A stretch of DNA of 64,000 bases from Vanrija pseudolonga (GCF_020906515.1 NC_085854.1:372001-436000), one strand, 5' to 3'; positions 1-12,067 are shown, numbered from the stretch's first letter. Translations and numbers: made by a program. Notes: generated by a model from the sequence alone, not told the origin.

Positions 1-1597
1 AAAGTTGGAGGGCTACTGGTGGGGAGTCACTGGCAAGGACGAGGCATATGTCTCAGGCCTTCCAGCAGTCCCAACCATGGTCCAAGGTCCGTCGTCAAAG
101 AGGAAACGCATCTCGCAGCGCCGTGGCTCCATGTCGCCAAAGCAGCCGAACGGCACAAACGGCACGGCCCGGCGGCCGCGGTCCGATTCGGAGCCGCCCG
201 CATTGATTCCCTCCAAGCCAGTGTCCTTGGAGAGGCTGGTCCACAAGTCGATCGACTCGCTGGCTGAGACACGGCGAACGATGAACTTGATCCAGGAGTG
301 GCAGCGGTTTGAGATCGAGGGTGGTCCGCCACCTCCACCATTGGAGCCGCCAGACCTGGAGCGGAAACGAAAAGCCGAGGAGCAAGCCGATCTGAAGCGC
401 AAGCGGAAAGAAGCTCGCGTCGAGGCCAATAAGCGGAGGAGGATGGGTGGGGAGGTTGGAGAGGAGGAGGCTACGCTGTCATTGAAGAGGGCAGTTGCTG
501 GGATGTTGGCGCACGCTGGTTTCGAGGGTAGGTGTACTGGTCCACGCTTGCAGTTTCTGACACACCCAGGTGCCAACGAAATCCCCCTCGACATGTTCAC
601 ACGGGTGGCCGGCGACTACCTGCGCAACATGGGCCGCACCTTCCGACTGCTATTAGATGGGTTCTCGCACAAGATGGACACTGAGGAGATGGTGCTGCAC
701 GCGCTGCACGAAAACGGCCAGGTCGAGTTGCGTGACCTGGAAGCACACATGAAAGACGACATCCAGCGCGACGCTGCCAAGATTGCCGAGACGCAGCGCA
801 AGGTCAGGCAAGCGTACAAGGAGGTTACAACAGGCCCTGTCATCGAAGACGACATGCTCTTTGCGGCCGACGGCGACATGCTGCGACAGTGGGTGATGAT
901 CGAATGGGGTCTGTGCTAACGTCACAGTGGCGACTTTGCCGAAGACCTCGGCGAGGATTTCCTTGGCCTTCGCGAGTTGGGCATCGACCGCGAGTTTGGT
1001 CTCAACTCGCTCAGTGTGCCCAAGGCCTTGTTCTTTGGCCGGCGCGGACGCGGCAACGAGCAAGCCGCGGCGCTCAAGGAAGACGCACCAGACTACGCCC
1101 CGCCGCCTCCGTTCATCCCGCTCAATGTCAACACGTACAAACAGCACGTGCCCGCGCTGTTGCATGCGTTCTACGCGCAGCGCCTTGAGAAGGGTCTGGG
1201 CTTTGATGCCGATGACGCGTTCGACTCTGTGCACGCGACGATCGGGCCGCTAGGCCAGATTGTGCAAAAGTCGGCGGCGGCAGCGGCACCGAAGAAGGGC
1301 CAGGGCAAGAAGGATGCCAATGGCGAGGAGAAGAAGGAGAAGAAGTCGGCAAAGAAGACTGGGTGAGTGGCCACAGGCGGAGTGAGGGACGGTGCTGACG
1401 ATGATAGCCAACCTGGTGTCGGCAAGGGCAACTGGATTAGACCGTCCAAGGAGGAAAGAGAGAGGAGAGCGGCGGAAAAGAAGGCGCAGCTGGAGCGTCT
1501 GCGGCAGGAGCGGGAGGGCGAAGCTGGAGCGAGTGCCAGCGCGCCGGCGACGACTGCAGGTGGTGAGGAGGAGGACGCACAGGGGGAAGAGGAGTAG
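1..1597 (+). CDS. SPT7: SPT7-like SAGA subunit, 5' end outside the window
   Basis: This is the C-terminal part of a protein resembling Spt7, the scaffold of the SAGA histone acetyltransferase complex. The exons are <1-527, 570-888, 928-1362 and 1408-1597, with introns of 39-45 bases. The first visible part is basic and low in complexity. A histone-fold-like helical segment follows, running from about ATLSLKRAVAGML to VELRDLEAHM; in Spt7 this fold pairs with another subunit. Next comes the conserved block GDFAEDLGEDFLGL...ELGI and then a lysine/glutamate-rich tail. The bromodomain expected upstream would lie before base 1, so the true start is not visible. Family assignment is by recognition of the histone fold plus the downstream block. 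The nucleus is the expected location. Confidence 0.72.
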
Positions 1598-2090
1598 AGG
1601 GTGTAGGTAGTGTTGAGATTATGAGCAGCTAGAGGTTACAGTTGTCTTGAGAGTATATGTGAGCGTGAGGACACAAGCGAGCGAGTCGGCGCAGCCGACG
1701 AGCAGCGTGTACGGGGGAGGGGCGGATGGGTGTTGGGGTGTGGCGTGGTGTGTGGTCAACAGGGGCGATTGCCAAGGCACAGACGGGTCATGAGGTGCGA
1801 GGGGATCAGTGATGCCATGTCGTCTCGCACGTCCTTGCTGCTCTATCAAACCCAGTTACATAGTGTGTTACATGAAGAGGCGGGGGGGCTGAGGGCAGCC
1901 TAGGTGCGAGTGTCGGTCGTGTGAGACGGAGTGGTCGGCGAGGCAGGGTGCGGTGCGGTGTAGCGTAGCGGTGCCGTTTTGTGTTGTGTTGTGTGTTGCG
2001 TTGTGTGTGGTGTGTGGGTGCGGTGCTATCGGCCGTCATCTTGCTTGTAGTCAAGCCAGCATGCAGGCATGCGACAGGCGACGCCGCCGC
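1598..2090. other. spacer between convergent genes
   Basis: This stretch lies between the 3' ends of the SPT7-like gene and BUD20. It contains a GT-rich low-complexity run at about 1978-2018. I see no coding sequence or RNA gene in it. Confidence 0.6.
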
Positions 2091-2825
2091 TCAGAGGTCG
2101 AGCGGCGCGCGGTCGACCTCGACGCCATTAACGGGCGCCTGGACGACCTTGACGCCGCTCACGTCGACGCTGCCCCCAAACCTGCTGACAACCTCCTCGA
2201 CCCCGCGCTGGCGGTTATCCGGCGCCGTCTTGCCCGACACGCGCTCGGCCTCCTGCGACGTATACGCGCCCTCCTTGAGCTCCTTGAGGCGGCGCTTGTG
2301 CACCTTGCTCTTGGTGTGCGTGGCGAGGGCGCGCTCGGATTCGTAGTACTTTGCGCATTCGATGCAGTACTGCCAGTGTCAGCGAGCGGCGAGCGATGCG
2401 AGCCAGCGAGCTGGCATGTGCGGGAGCGCAGAGTAGCAGCGATGGGATGCAGGCGGAGCGAAGCGACGCCGCAGTATGAGGAAGACGAGGACGGGGGTAA
2501 GGGCGGACGCCAGACACAAGCAACTCGAGCTGCAGATCACCGACCCAGCCCACCCCGCCAGACCTCCTCCAGCCTATCCCGCTCGCTACGCTCGCGGCAT
2601 AGCCCCACCTCCCTCGTCCTCGCTGCGCTCGGACTCGCTCGGCAGACTCACGTATTGCCCCAGACCCGGCTTCTCCTCGTCGATAGGCTGCACCTGCAGC
2701 TTCTTCTTGTGGTACAGCAGGTCGTCCTGCACCTGGTCGAGGTCCTTTGTGCGGTCGCGCGTGCGTGCGGCGCGGTGCACGTCGCGGCGTGCGTGGTGGG
2801 TACGGGAGCGGCGGAGGCGGCCCAT
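2091..2825 (-). CDS. BUD20: BUD20/ZNF593 family zinc-finger protein (60S export factor)
   Basis: The exons are 2652-2825 and 2091-2369, read right to left, giving 150 residues, close to the usual family size. The N-terminus is arginine-rich (MGRLRRSRTHHARR). The block TKDLDQVQDDL...PIDEEKPGLGQ is diagnostic of Bud20/ZNF593. One C2H2 finger spans the splice junction, with C60, C63, H76 and H82. In yeast the protein shuttles with pre-60S ribosomal particles and helps their nuclear export. The intron is 282 bases, several times longer than most introns here, and is filled with GC-rich GCGAGC/GCTCGC-type sequence. The gene diverges from SUR2. Confidence 0.9.
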
Positions 2826-3618
2826 GTCGAAGCACTGGGATTGAGCGAGGTTGGTGGGACAACACGAGCGACAAGAGTTGGAGATCGCTGGTGGCAAGTC
2901 AGTGGCACTCACGGCCGGCTGGGCGGGAGAAATTTGTATGGCACCCAGCCTGCGTGCCTGGAAAAAATGACGTTGGGTGGTGGGTGGCTCGGTGGGCGTT
3001 CCGCGGGAAGGGCAGTGTTTGTCTCGCCGGGGAGAGATTGCATCGCGTGAGGTGTGCGCTGCAGGCAACAGCAGCAGCACGATGCATAGTGGTAGCCAGA
3101 GGACGCATGCATACAGAAGCCACCTCGGTCTCCCCCCCCCCCTCCCCCACCGACACGCTCCACCCCGACGCCGAGCGCCAGTGCGCTCCCACTCACGCGC
3201 GTGCCGTGGCAAGCCAGCAAGCAAGCGCGGCGGCCGACCGCGTCGCCTTTTGCAGCCTGCTACCCAATCTCGGCCCACTCTTTATCCACCACAAACTGGC
3301 TTGGACAATTGTTTCTTTGTTTGCATCTCATCTGTCCACTTACTCAAGCCACAACACGCACAACTGCACTGTGCACTACACCACACTTGACCGCGACTTC
3401 CCGCCTGCCGCCTGCGACTGCTGCTGCCACTGCCGCCTCACGCAAGGAAGCACAGCAGCCACCCGTCGGTCGTCGTCTCACCCACCAACACGCGCCCGCC
3501 AGATCTACCTACGCGTGGGCGACGCACTCACTTCTCGTCGCTACATAAGCCCGGCCGATTGATCCTTGGCACCTCTCACCACCCACCACACCTCCCACCA
3601 CCACCACCACACACCACC
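2826..3618. other. divergent promoter region, BUD20/SUR2
   Basis: This region holds the upstream sequences of two divergent genes. It has a C-run near 3130-3150 and an ACC-rich leader at 3586-3618 just before the SUR2 start codon. I saw no other gene. Confidence 0.55.
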
Positions 3619-4747
3619 ATGCTGCACTTCCCTACGCAGGTGCTAGACTACCTGCCGACGTTCGCCGAGGCGCACAACGGCACGCTGCTGGCCGCCATCA
3701 CGCCGCTGGCGGCCAACCCGCCGTTCTACCACACGACGCGGCAGCACATCTTCGACTTTATCTCGGACCGATACCTGGCGCTCGCGGCCCCGATCGTCAT
3801 CTACTGGGTGCTGTCGAGCGTGTTCCACATGCTCGACACGCTCGAGCTCCCGTATTTCGAGGCGCGCAGGATACACGACTCGGCCGAGACCAAGGCCAAG
3901 AACCGCGCCGGCTTCTGGCAGGTCATCCGCGCCGTCATCTTCCAGCAGGTTATCCAGACCGCCGTCGGCCTCATCTGGGTCGACAGCGACGACGAGATCC
4001 TCGCAACCCAGGTCAACGTCGACCATGTCGCTGCCATGCGCTTCATTGCGCCTCGCGTCGCTGATGCCGTGCTGCTGCTTGTCGGGCCCAAGTACGGCGT
4101 CAAGCTCCTCGAGAGCCGCGGCCAGGAGATTGTCAACTTTGTCTACTGGTGGGGCATCCCCATTATCCAGATGTTTGCTGGTTTGTGAGTAGACCGACAA
4201 AGGGCGGGGCTTGCCCGGCGCCGTTACGGCCTTGTCACCCCTCCCCACCTCCCGCGCTGGCTCGCTCGCTGACGCTCGCTCGCGCACTCCCAGCTGCATC
4301 ATCGACACCTGGCAGTACTTCCTCCACCGCGCAATGCACACGTACCCGACGCTCTACCGCCAGTTCCACAGCCACCACCACCGGCTCTACGTGCCCTTCG
4401 CCTTTGGCGCGCTGTACAACCACCCCGTGGAGGGCTTCCTGCTTGACACGCTCGGCGCGGCGATTGCAGAGCTGCTCACGTTCATGACGGTGCGCCAGGC
4501 CGTCCTCCTCTTCACCCTCTCGACTTGGAAGACGGTCGACGACCACTGCGGCTACAAGCTCTGGTGGGACCCGTGCCAGCTCTTCTTTGCCAACAACGCC
4601 GACTACCACGACATCCACCACCAGGCGTACGGCATCAAGGCAAACTTTGCCCAGCCATTCTTCACAAACTGGGACTACCTCCTCGGCACGCAGATGACGC
4701 GCGCGCAGGCCGAAGCGAGGCGAAACAGGCCCGTAAAGGAGGAGTAG
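3619..4747 (+). CDS. SUR2: sphinganine C4-hydroxylase, SUR2 type
   Basis: The exons are 3619-4184 and 4294-4747 (339 residues; yeast Sur2 has about 350). This is a di-iron membrane hydroxylase of the fatty acid hydroxylase/sterol desaturase superfamily. The expected role is converting dihydrosphingosine to phytosphingosine in the ER. The three histidine boxes are visible: HRAMH at 200-204, HSHHH at 214-218 and HDIHH at 294-298. Hydrophobic segments flank them, including FDFISDRYLALAAPIVIYWV near residue 50. The start is the first ATG after an ACC-rich leader. The 109-base intron carries a GCTCGC-type run. C-5 sterol desaturases share the boxes, but the overall sequence fits Sur2 better. Confidence 0.9.
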
Positions 4748-5349
4748 GTAGGACACGTCGTCGTTCATGCTGTACCGCGCCGGTGCCTGCCTGCCTCCCT
4801 CCCAGTTCGTTCCCAGATCCACATCCCTGTCACAACACACACACACACACACACTGTACAACATAATCGATACCGCAGTACAGTTACCCCCCTCTCAATG
4901 GTCGAATGCAGAGTGTCTATAATCCAGTAGAGAGAGCACGCGTCCGCGCGCTGACCGGCGGCCGAGGACGACACGCGCGTTGCCCGGCCAGGCAGGCAGG
5001 TCTGTGCAGTGGCGTTGAGGGCAAGCATCGGACATTGCATGGGCGTCATGATGGGTGACGCCATGCCGCCGAGTGGGTTGAGCTCGAGGGCATGGCACAT
5101 TGCTCCGTCGGGTGGACCGCGTCGTGTGGGACGTGTGGATTGCGGTGAGAACCGGTGACGACAGTGTCTATAGTCGATGATGATCGCCGCTGCTGGAACC
5201 AACAAACCCGTCCCAACCCACGCCGCACTGCATCTCATCCCCCCTCCCCTCCTCTGCTCTTACTCATACCAGGCTGCATCGATACACAAACTATATTAAA
5301 GTATTCCGTCTCGTCGCGTCAAAACAAAAATCGTGAATGCCCCCGCCGC
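4748..5349. other. spacer between convergent genes
   Basis: This lies between the 3' ends of SUR2 and the PAL1-domain gene. A short CA repeat sits at about 4836-4855. Nothing else is recognisable. Confidence 0.55.
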
Positions 5350-7328
5350 TCACTTCCCCACGCGCTCCTTGAACCGCTTGGCGATCGACGGTCTGCGCTT
5401 GACCGCGCTGTCCGTCGTCTCGACGGCACTCCCGCGGCGAGGCACCAGGTCGTTAAAGTCGGGCATGACCGGTCCCACAGGCGGCAGCGGGAGGCCCTTT
5501 TGCTTGGGGCCGAAGGCGTGCGTGTTGGTGGTCTGGGCAGGCGCCGAGCCGCGCCGCGCGCCCGACAAGGAAAAGTCGGCGCCGTTGGTGGGGTCGCGGA
5601 GTGGCGAAAGCGGCTCGGGGTTGAGCTCTTCCTGGTCGTCGGTGTGGTGGCGGCCGTTGGGCGGCGCATCGAAGGTAACCTCGGGTCGCTCGCGCGCCGG
5701 GCTCGAGAGCGTCGTTGCGTTGGCGCTCGCACTGGCGCTGCCCGACGCGCTGTTGCTGACCGACCCGCGCGTAGCATGCGACACACGCCGCTCGTCGCCC
5801 GGGATAGGCGGTACCGGCGGTTCGGCTCTGGATGAATACTTGCCTGGTGACGACGAGCGTCCCGGTCCGTCCTTTTCGCGCTGTAGGGGGTCAGCGAACC
5901 CACAAGGGTGGGAGTCGCGACGGTCCCCAGCGTGTCGCGGCGGCGTCGTGTGTGTCCCGGGCCTAATCCAGCGCCCTCCCAACTTCTCCACATCCTCCTT
6001 ATCCCCGCAGCTCCTCGCTGCGCCCAACCTCGCCGTCCGCCTTCGAAACCGGGTGTCCGGACGCTGGGTCCCACCGCTCTCCAAAGATCGGGTCGGCAAA
6101 GTTGACGGTTCCGGGCTCCACTCCTCCATTCTCCTCCTCCATGACGGCCGACTCGAGCCCATAGCCATAGCCAGCGCCGCCAGCGCCGCCGTAGCCACTT
6201 GGCCGCAAAATGCCGGCCGTGGGCGACGCTGCCGACATGGACTTTGACCGTTCGCCCCACGCGGGGACCGGGGGCATACTCTCATCAGGTTTCTGACGCA
6301 CCATGCTTTTGATCTTCTGCATCAAGCTCTTGGTCCGCTTGACACCCGGGCGAGAGAAGCTCCCGCGGTCGCGGTTGGCGAAGCCCTCTTCGGTGGGCGA
6401 GAGGATCTCCTCGGATAACGGGGGCGCTCTGCCGGCACCGGCGCCAAACACGTTCTTGAAGCCCGGCGAGCGGGGAGGGTTGCCGTTCTCAGGCGAGGGG
6501 TCGCTCACTGCGGGTTAGTGGCCTATGGCGCCGTCATACCTACGGTCAATCGCGTCTTCACGCGGGGACCATCCAAAGTCCTCATACGGCTCGGCTGGCG
6601 GCGTAAGTATTAGTTTTTGTATAGCACGCATGCGCTGGGCTCCACTCACGTGTGTCAATACCCCACGCCGCCTTGAGCGCACGCTCCTTCTCCGTCTGGC
6701 GGCGGCGACCAGGGTGGTCCTCGCCGTCCTCGGGTACGGACTGCTGCTCGGGGAAGTAGCTACCGCTGGGAACGCTGGTGGAGTACTGGCCGCTCAGGCC
6801 TCCGCCGCTAGCGCGTCCGCTGATGGGGCGCGCCGATCCTCTGCGCTCGCCTCCGGCGATGTCCTTGGGCGGGGGCACAGGGACTCCTGCGGGCGAGACA
6901 CGCGGCGCCGGGGCTGCAACGGCCGCGGGCTGGGGCTGCGACGCCTGGGGCGCCGACGTGCCAAACGCATACATGGGAGCCTTGGCTGCTGGCGTGTTGA
7001 GGTTGCGCGATGGCGCGGCGGCATCGTACGGCCCAGAGTGATGCCACACTGGGGGGTTAGCTGAGACCGACAGGGGACACGTACTAGCCGAACCGAGGCC
7101 TGTTGGGTCCCAGGTGTCAATGACATCGGCGTGACGCGAGCCCTTTCTGTCCTTCTCCTTGGACGAGCTACTGCGGGAGCCGTCAGTATATTCGATGGTA
7201 GCGCGGCGCTGCGGCGGGGGGCGGCGGGGCCGGTGGTCGCTGCGAGGGACCGAGAGGCTGCTCATCGACGAGGAAAAGGACGTGGAGCTCTGGATGCGAG
7301 TGAAGCCTTGGCTCTGGGGACTTGGCAT
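5350..7328 (-). CDS. PAL1: Pal1-domain cell morphology protein
   Basis: The model has five exons: 7085-7328, 6650-7048, 6544-6594, 6029-6507 and 5350-5880 (567 residues). The N-terminal half carries the Pal1 signature: DVIDTWDPTGL, then HHSGPYDAAAPSRN and APMYAF. Pal1 proteins act at sites of polarised growth and endocytosis, at the cell cortex. The C-terminal half is serine/proline-rich, with basic patches such as KRTKSLMQKIKSMVR and a terminal RRPSIAKRFKERVGK that could bind membrane or partners (inference). The 51-base third exon encodes an acidic segment around EPYEDFGWSPREDA. The donor of the last intron (at 6028, GTTGGG) is the least certain boundary, although the total length is divisible by three. 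Confidence 0.8.
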
Positions 7329-7919
7329 GGGTGCAATGGTTGTAGGTTGAGTGATGGGAAGGGTAGTTGCAACATGGCGCCAGTGGATGGTCGCATGGGT
7401 TCTCGTTCTTCCGTCGCCACCCGCGACGCGGGTGCCGCACGTCCCATTCTAGCACCACCACCACCACCACCACCACGACCGCCGCCAGCAATCCGCGCGA
7501 CGACGGCATTGTTTGGCTTTTTCACTGCGCCAGCTGCGCCCAAAGCAAACAACAAGGGCGTGGAGTGCGCGCACAACTCGCAGATGCCCGCATGCATGGC
7601 GCGCGAAGCGTCACAACACGGCCAAACATGGCGGGAGCGCATATGCCGGCGACACCACACCCGACAACATGACCCGATAGCCGAGCGCGCGAGGCAGCCC
7701 AGCCAGGCTCGCGTGCCGTCGCTGCGCGTCCATCACTCCTCCCAGCCGCCATCACCACCGCAGGCCGGACCTCGGCTGCATGCGCAGGGGCCGGCGCGTT
7801 GACGGCGCCACGGCCCGCATAGACCGTCGGCGCGTCCCACCCGTCCCCCATCGCGCATAGGCCAGCTCGCGTCCAACCCCAACCCCGGGGAACCCGCGGC
7901 TCCTCCGCCACACGACAAC
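7329..7919. other. upstream region of the PAL1 gene
   Basis: This is the 5' flank of the PAL1-domain gene and the 3' flank of the small orphan gene. It has an (ACC)n run at about 7453-7482. No coding sequence is supported. Confidence 0.5.
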
Positions 7920-8192
7920 TCACCTCTTCTTGTTCCGGATCTCCTTGGGCTCGGACGGGGTGAAGGTCTCGACCTCGGCGTTCTCGAACGGGTTCTCCGA
8001 CTTGGGCGCGGGCCTGGCCTGGACGCCTGCAGTGCCGCCAGCGGCCGTGTTGGGCGAGGGCGTGCGGCGCTCGGGGCGGGGCGGGGGCGCCTGCTGGCCA
8101 GCGAGGTACTGGGGCTCGTTTGAGCCGTTGCGGATCTGGACGACGTCGCGGACGGCGCTCGCGAGGTCCTGGTTGACGAAGCGGGTCGACAT
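7920..8192 (-). CDS. small conserved-looking orphan protein (90 residues)
   Basis: This is an uninterrupted frame starting MSTRFVNQDLASAVRDVVQI and ending with the basic tail EIRNKKR. The N-terminal third could form an amphipathic helix. The middle is proline-rich, and it is followed by an acidic NPFENAEVETFTPSEP segment. I do not recognise the family. The stop TGA lies inside a donor-like GTGAGT, so a further exon cannot be excluded, but none within 100 bases continues the frame convincingly. Codon use (C or G at third positions) matches neighbouring genes, which is the main evidence that it is real. Confidence 0.5.
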   Translation of the reverse strand: MSTRFVNQDLASAVRDVVQIRNGSNEPQYLAGQQAPPPRPERRTPSPNTAAGGTAGVQARPAPKSENPFENAEVETFTPSEPKEIRNKKR

Positions 8193-9736
8193 GTTGGGCG
8201 GGTTGGGCGGGCGAGCGAGCGAGCGCGAGGCGCGGGATGCAACAACAAAGTCGAGCTCAATGCACGTGTGGTGGTGTGGTGTGGTCAGCTAACTTTGTGT
8301 CGTGCTCGTTGATGGGTGTTTGGGGGGCGACGATCTCGAATAGTCGGCGCGGTCGTGAGGGAGCGTCAGGCGAGGCAACGGTGGGGGGGGGGGGGGGGGC
8401 AGTGGGGGGTGGGGGGTGGGTGACGGAGGGAGTGCGCGCCAGCCGGGTGGTGTGATGGCGTCGGCGGCGTATCGGTGTGCTGGGATGCGGTGTGCGTGTA
8501 GCCAGTTGTTGTGTGTCGCGACAAGGAGTGACAAGGACGATGGAGCAAGTTGTGGATGGTTGTGGATGCTCAGAGTGGTGGTGGTTGGTGGTGGTTGGTG
8601 CTCGTCCCCGCGCGGCAGAGAGACCGGCGCGGCGCGGGGGAGCAAGGCAGGGGGCAAGGAGGAGGAAGGCGGGGGGTTGCCTGCCTGCCTGGCTGCCTGC
8701 CGCTGGCTGACTTGCTCGTTGCGTTGTCGGGGCAATTGCCAGGTGCTGAACCCTGGCAGGCAGTCAAGGCAGCGAGCCACCAGCGTGCAACAGCCAAGGC
8801 AGGCAACCACCCAAAAGCCCCTAAAACCGCCACGGCACCCAACCAACTTGACACACCCCCCCACCATCCATTGGCTGGCAATGCATCGCGCCGTGTCCTT
8901 GTCCGTGTCGACGCCGTGCCGTGCTGTGCGTGTCGCGCCGTGTCGCCGTCGCGCCGACAGAGAGAGCTGAATCTACCTCGCGTGAATCCACCGACGTGCC
9001 TAGTTGGCTGCTTATGTCGCTGCTCCTCTGCCTTCCTGCCTTGTCTACGTTCCCCGCACACGAAACATCGGGCTCTTTTCACTCGTCTACAGTTCTCTCT
9101 GCTGCTGCATCTCCTCTGGGTGTGGCGCCGCCGCCGCGCCGAATGCTTGCAGCGACGACCCTGGATTTCAAGCCGACCAGACACGGTCACTTTGTGTGAC
9201 AGTCGACCGACTGCCAGCAGTCTCCTCTGGCCGCCTTCCTTCCCCGCAAGCGGCAGCCGACCCGCCACTGGGGCCATTTGCAGGGCACCAATTTAACAGT
9301 TTATCAGCACCGGGGCGAGTTTAACAGATGAATGTGGTCTGGTGCTGCAAGCTCAGCGCTGCAATGCTGCTTACTCTCGACGCGTCGCGCCGTGCCAGCC
9401 GCACGTGCATCTGCGCGAGGCTCGCGTCGTTCCCACTCGTGAAACGCGTGACAGGTGGGCGGTGAGCACAGGTGGGCGGTGAGCCCACTCGCGTCGACGT
9501 TCAGAAGCCAGAAACTAGATCCCGGAGAACCATAAGTAACCAGGACCGACCAGGACAGGCAGGACAGGAAGCAGGTGCCCAGCCAGGTCCATCGACGATA
9601 GCGGGCGACAGACACTACGGCTACGCCGGCAACGCCAACGGCAGGCAGCGGCAGCGGCAACGGCAGCCGCCCAGGGGCCGCACTGCGCACCGCTTCCTTC
9701 CCGACAACCCCATGCCATGCAATAACACTACTACAA
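8193..9736. other. 1.5 kb region without a recognisable gene
   Basis: The right part is the 3' flank of BUD13 and the left part is the promoter side of the small orphan gene. G-runs at 8383-8420 stand out. I found no frame with coding character and no RNA gene. Confidence 0.45.
8383..8420 (+). repeat. poly-G tract with G-quadruplex potential
   Basis: A run of 17 G (8383-8399) is followed by further runs of six, six and three G separated by one to a few bases. This satisfies a simple G-quadruplex pattern on the + strand. It lies about 190 bases upstream of the small orphan gene, which reads on the other strand. Confidence 0.7.
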
Positions 9737-11356
9737 CTACATATCCTCCATGCTGTATGCGTTTGCCTCGAGCGTCCGCCGCGCGGCAGCGTTCTGCGCC
9801 TGAAAGTACTTTTTCTCAAAGCCCGTCGAGCGGTCTGCCGGGGTCAGCACAATGTCGTCACTGCGGGCTCTGTCGTCATGCTTAGGGCGGCTTGGCCTCT
9901 AGTGCCAAGACGGCGCCGAGCGAGCAAACTAGGGTCCGCGAGCACGCCGCGCCGCGTTGGGACTGCCCGCTCGCCCCGCTCGCCCCGCTCACTCGCCGCT
10001 CGCCGCTCGCCGAGAAAGGCCCTCACCACGCCGCCGCACTCACCCACGCCGTCCCACCGGAACCCTGGCGCAATGCCGAAGCGGTTCGGCGCAAATGGTC
10101 CCTTGTAGGTCGGGTACCGTGGCCCCTTTTTGCTTTTCTTCTGCACTGGTCAGCCGCGGACACGTGCCAGCCAGCACCCACCGTGAGGAACTTGGCTGCT
10201 GGGTCGTTCCACCGTTCCTGCTCGCGCATCTCTTGGTTCATTTCCACGTCGTCGGCGCGCCTAAGAGTTGGTCAGTATGACGTAGAGGTGGAGTGTTGCT
10301 CGTCCTCCAGCTCCGCCGCAGCACTCACCTCGCCACATCCCGCTCGCCCATCTTGCGCTCCTCGCGCGCCCTCTTCTCGCGCTCCTCGCGCTGCAGCAGT
10401 CCCTTGCCCCACTCCTTCCTCTCGGCCTCCTTCCGCCGCTCGTCTTCCTCCTCGCGGCGCGCGGCGTCCCGCAGCTCGTTGACATCGAGCACCCGGCCCG
10501 ACTGATCACGGTGGACGGTGGCAGTCACGTCGTACTCTGGCTCCGGCGAGGGGGAGCGCGCCTCGGCCGCCTCTTGTGCTGCCTCGGCTGCGATCTGCGC
10601 TGCTGTTCGCAGGCCGCCACGGCGCTTCGTGAGCTGCTTGGGCGGCGACGCGGGGTCGGTGGGCTCGGCCTTGACCCCATTGTCGTCGTCGTCGGCGCGG
10701 TCGCCTCCTGTCCTGCTACTTGATGCGACGGGGATGGACGTTGCGCCGACTGTGGACCATGCTGATTTGCCCTTCTTGAATGTTGAGAGGCCCTTGCCGA
10801 CGACTGGGGAGGTGTTAGCTTCAGCCAACGATTCAGTCTCGGGCCCTCTTGTCACTGATGTCGCCCGCCGAGCAGGCTCGCGAGTCACCCGCCCACCCTC
10901 CCTGCTGCGCGAGCGAGAGACGTCGCCCGCCCACCCACCCTGCTGGTGCGAGCAATACTGTGCCCGCCCACCACCCACCCCTACGCGCTGCGCGCGAGAA
11001 ATGTGTGCCACCACCCACCCCTCCACCCGGCTCCGCCTCCCCTATGCTGCACACCCCTCCACCTGCTCCGTCATCTCCTGTAGACTCACCTGGTGCGTCT
11101 GCTCCTTCGAGATCCACATCCTCCCCCCTTCCCCCTCCCCACTCGTCCTCATCCTGGAGCTTCAACCTGCTCCCACTCGACTCTCCGCCGACATAGTCTT
11201 CATTGTTCTTGACCTTTTTCCTGCGCTTCTTTGGCGCGTCGCCGCCCGCGCGCGCAAGGATCGCGTCGGCCTTGGGGCCCGACATGTACCTGTTGTCAGC
11301 TTATACCTTGTACTAGCGACCCACTTGCTGGCCAAGTACGTCTTGAGGTCGGACAT
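9737..11356 (-). CDS. BUD13: BUD13, RES complex pre-mRNA splicing factor
   Basis: The six exons are 11325-11356, 11090-11289, 10329-10803, 10182-10260, 10044-10140 and 9737-9834 (326 residues). The protein starts [20 protein letters not shown] and ends with the Bud13 hallmark: [38 protein letters not shown]. Between them is a long charged helix ([17 protein letters not shown]). In the RES complex Bud13 works with Snu17 and Pml1 to help splicing and nuclear retention of unspliced RNA. Two introns are long: 286 bases (10804-11089) with degenerate GGGCGGGT-like repeats, and 209 bases (9835-10043) with GCTCGCC repeats. The others are 35-68 bases. The gene diverges from NOT4. Confidence 0.93.
10804..11089 (-). 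repeat. minisatellite-like intron of BUD13
   Basis: This intron contains several degenerate copies of a unit resembling GCCCGCCCACCCACCCTGCTG (+ strand, spaced 40-60 bases), alternating with GCGCGAGA-type sequence. On the gene strand two frames remain partly open through it, but the flanking exons join in phase only if it is removed. Confidence 0.6.
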
Positions 11357-12067
11357 GTTGGTTGTGGTGCACACACACAAACAAACAATGACGACCTTGC
11401 CACCCAAACGTCAAAGTCGAGCGCTGGGATGACGCACAGTGCCTCAAGTGGCAAATCCCGCAAAGACCGTCAGGGTCGCCCACGTGGTAGGACGGCGGAA
11501 TCAAATTCACCCGCGGTCGTCTTGCGTCCACCGTAGGAGAGTGCTGCCGCCACCCAACGGCCGCCCACCCCACAGTGCGGGCTGCCAGCGTATGCTGTCG
11601 CCGCCGAGCCCTGGCTGGCTGGCTGCTGGCTGGCTGTACGGCGTTGGCTGCTGCTGCCACCACCACTGACAATCACACCACCAGCCAGGCTGGCCTTTTC
11701 CATTCCAGCGACGAGCATCACTCACCTCCGACGACGACTTGCAACACACAATTGTTTCCTCTCCCATCACTTCCCTTTTGCTTCGGATACCACACATCTT
11801 CCCCCTCTTCTTCTCCTCTCTCACTCCCCCCCTTCCCCCCCGTCCCCTCGCCCCCCCTCTCTCCCCCTCTTCACGCGCGCACAACGGCTCCACCACCGCT
11901 CGCCGCCTGCATTTTAAAACGACGAATCCAACCTTGAAGACATTATACCCCACCCCCAACCCACTCCATCAAGCCTATTCCACGATTCCACAGTCACTTT
12001 GCTTCACCTTGCACCACCCTCATCTTCCCCATTCCCTCTATCACCACATCCCCAGCAAGCTGGCCCC
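11357..12067. other. divergent promoter region, BUD13/NOT4
   Basis: The region upstream of NOT4 is strongly pyrimidine-rich at 11750-11880 and probably forms the promoter and leader. No other gene was seen. Confidence 0.55.

Noticed and set aside
5333-6247. 304-codon frame on the + strand opposite the PAL1 gene
   Set aside because: It is the complement of exons that carry the Pal1 signature and have a consistent splice model.
10325-11026. BUD13 exon 3 extended through the 286-base intron
   Set aside because: The extension is repeat-derived, and joining exon 2 to exon 3 at 11090/10803 gives the correct phase and a normal-sized protein.
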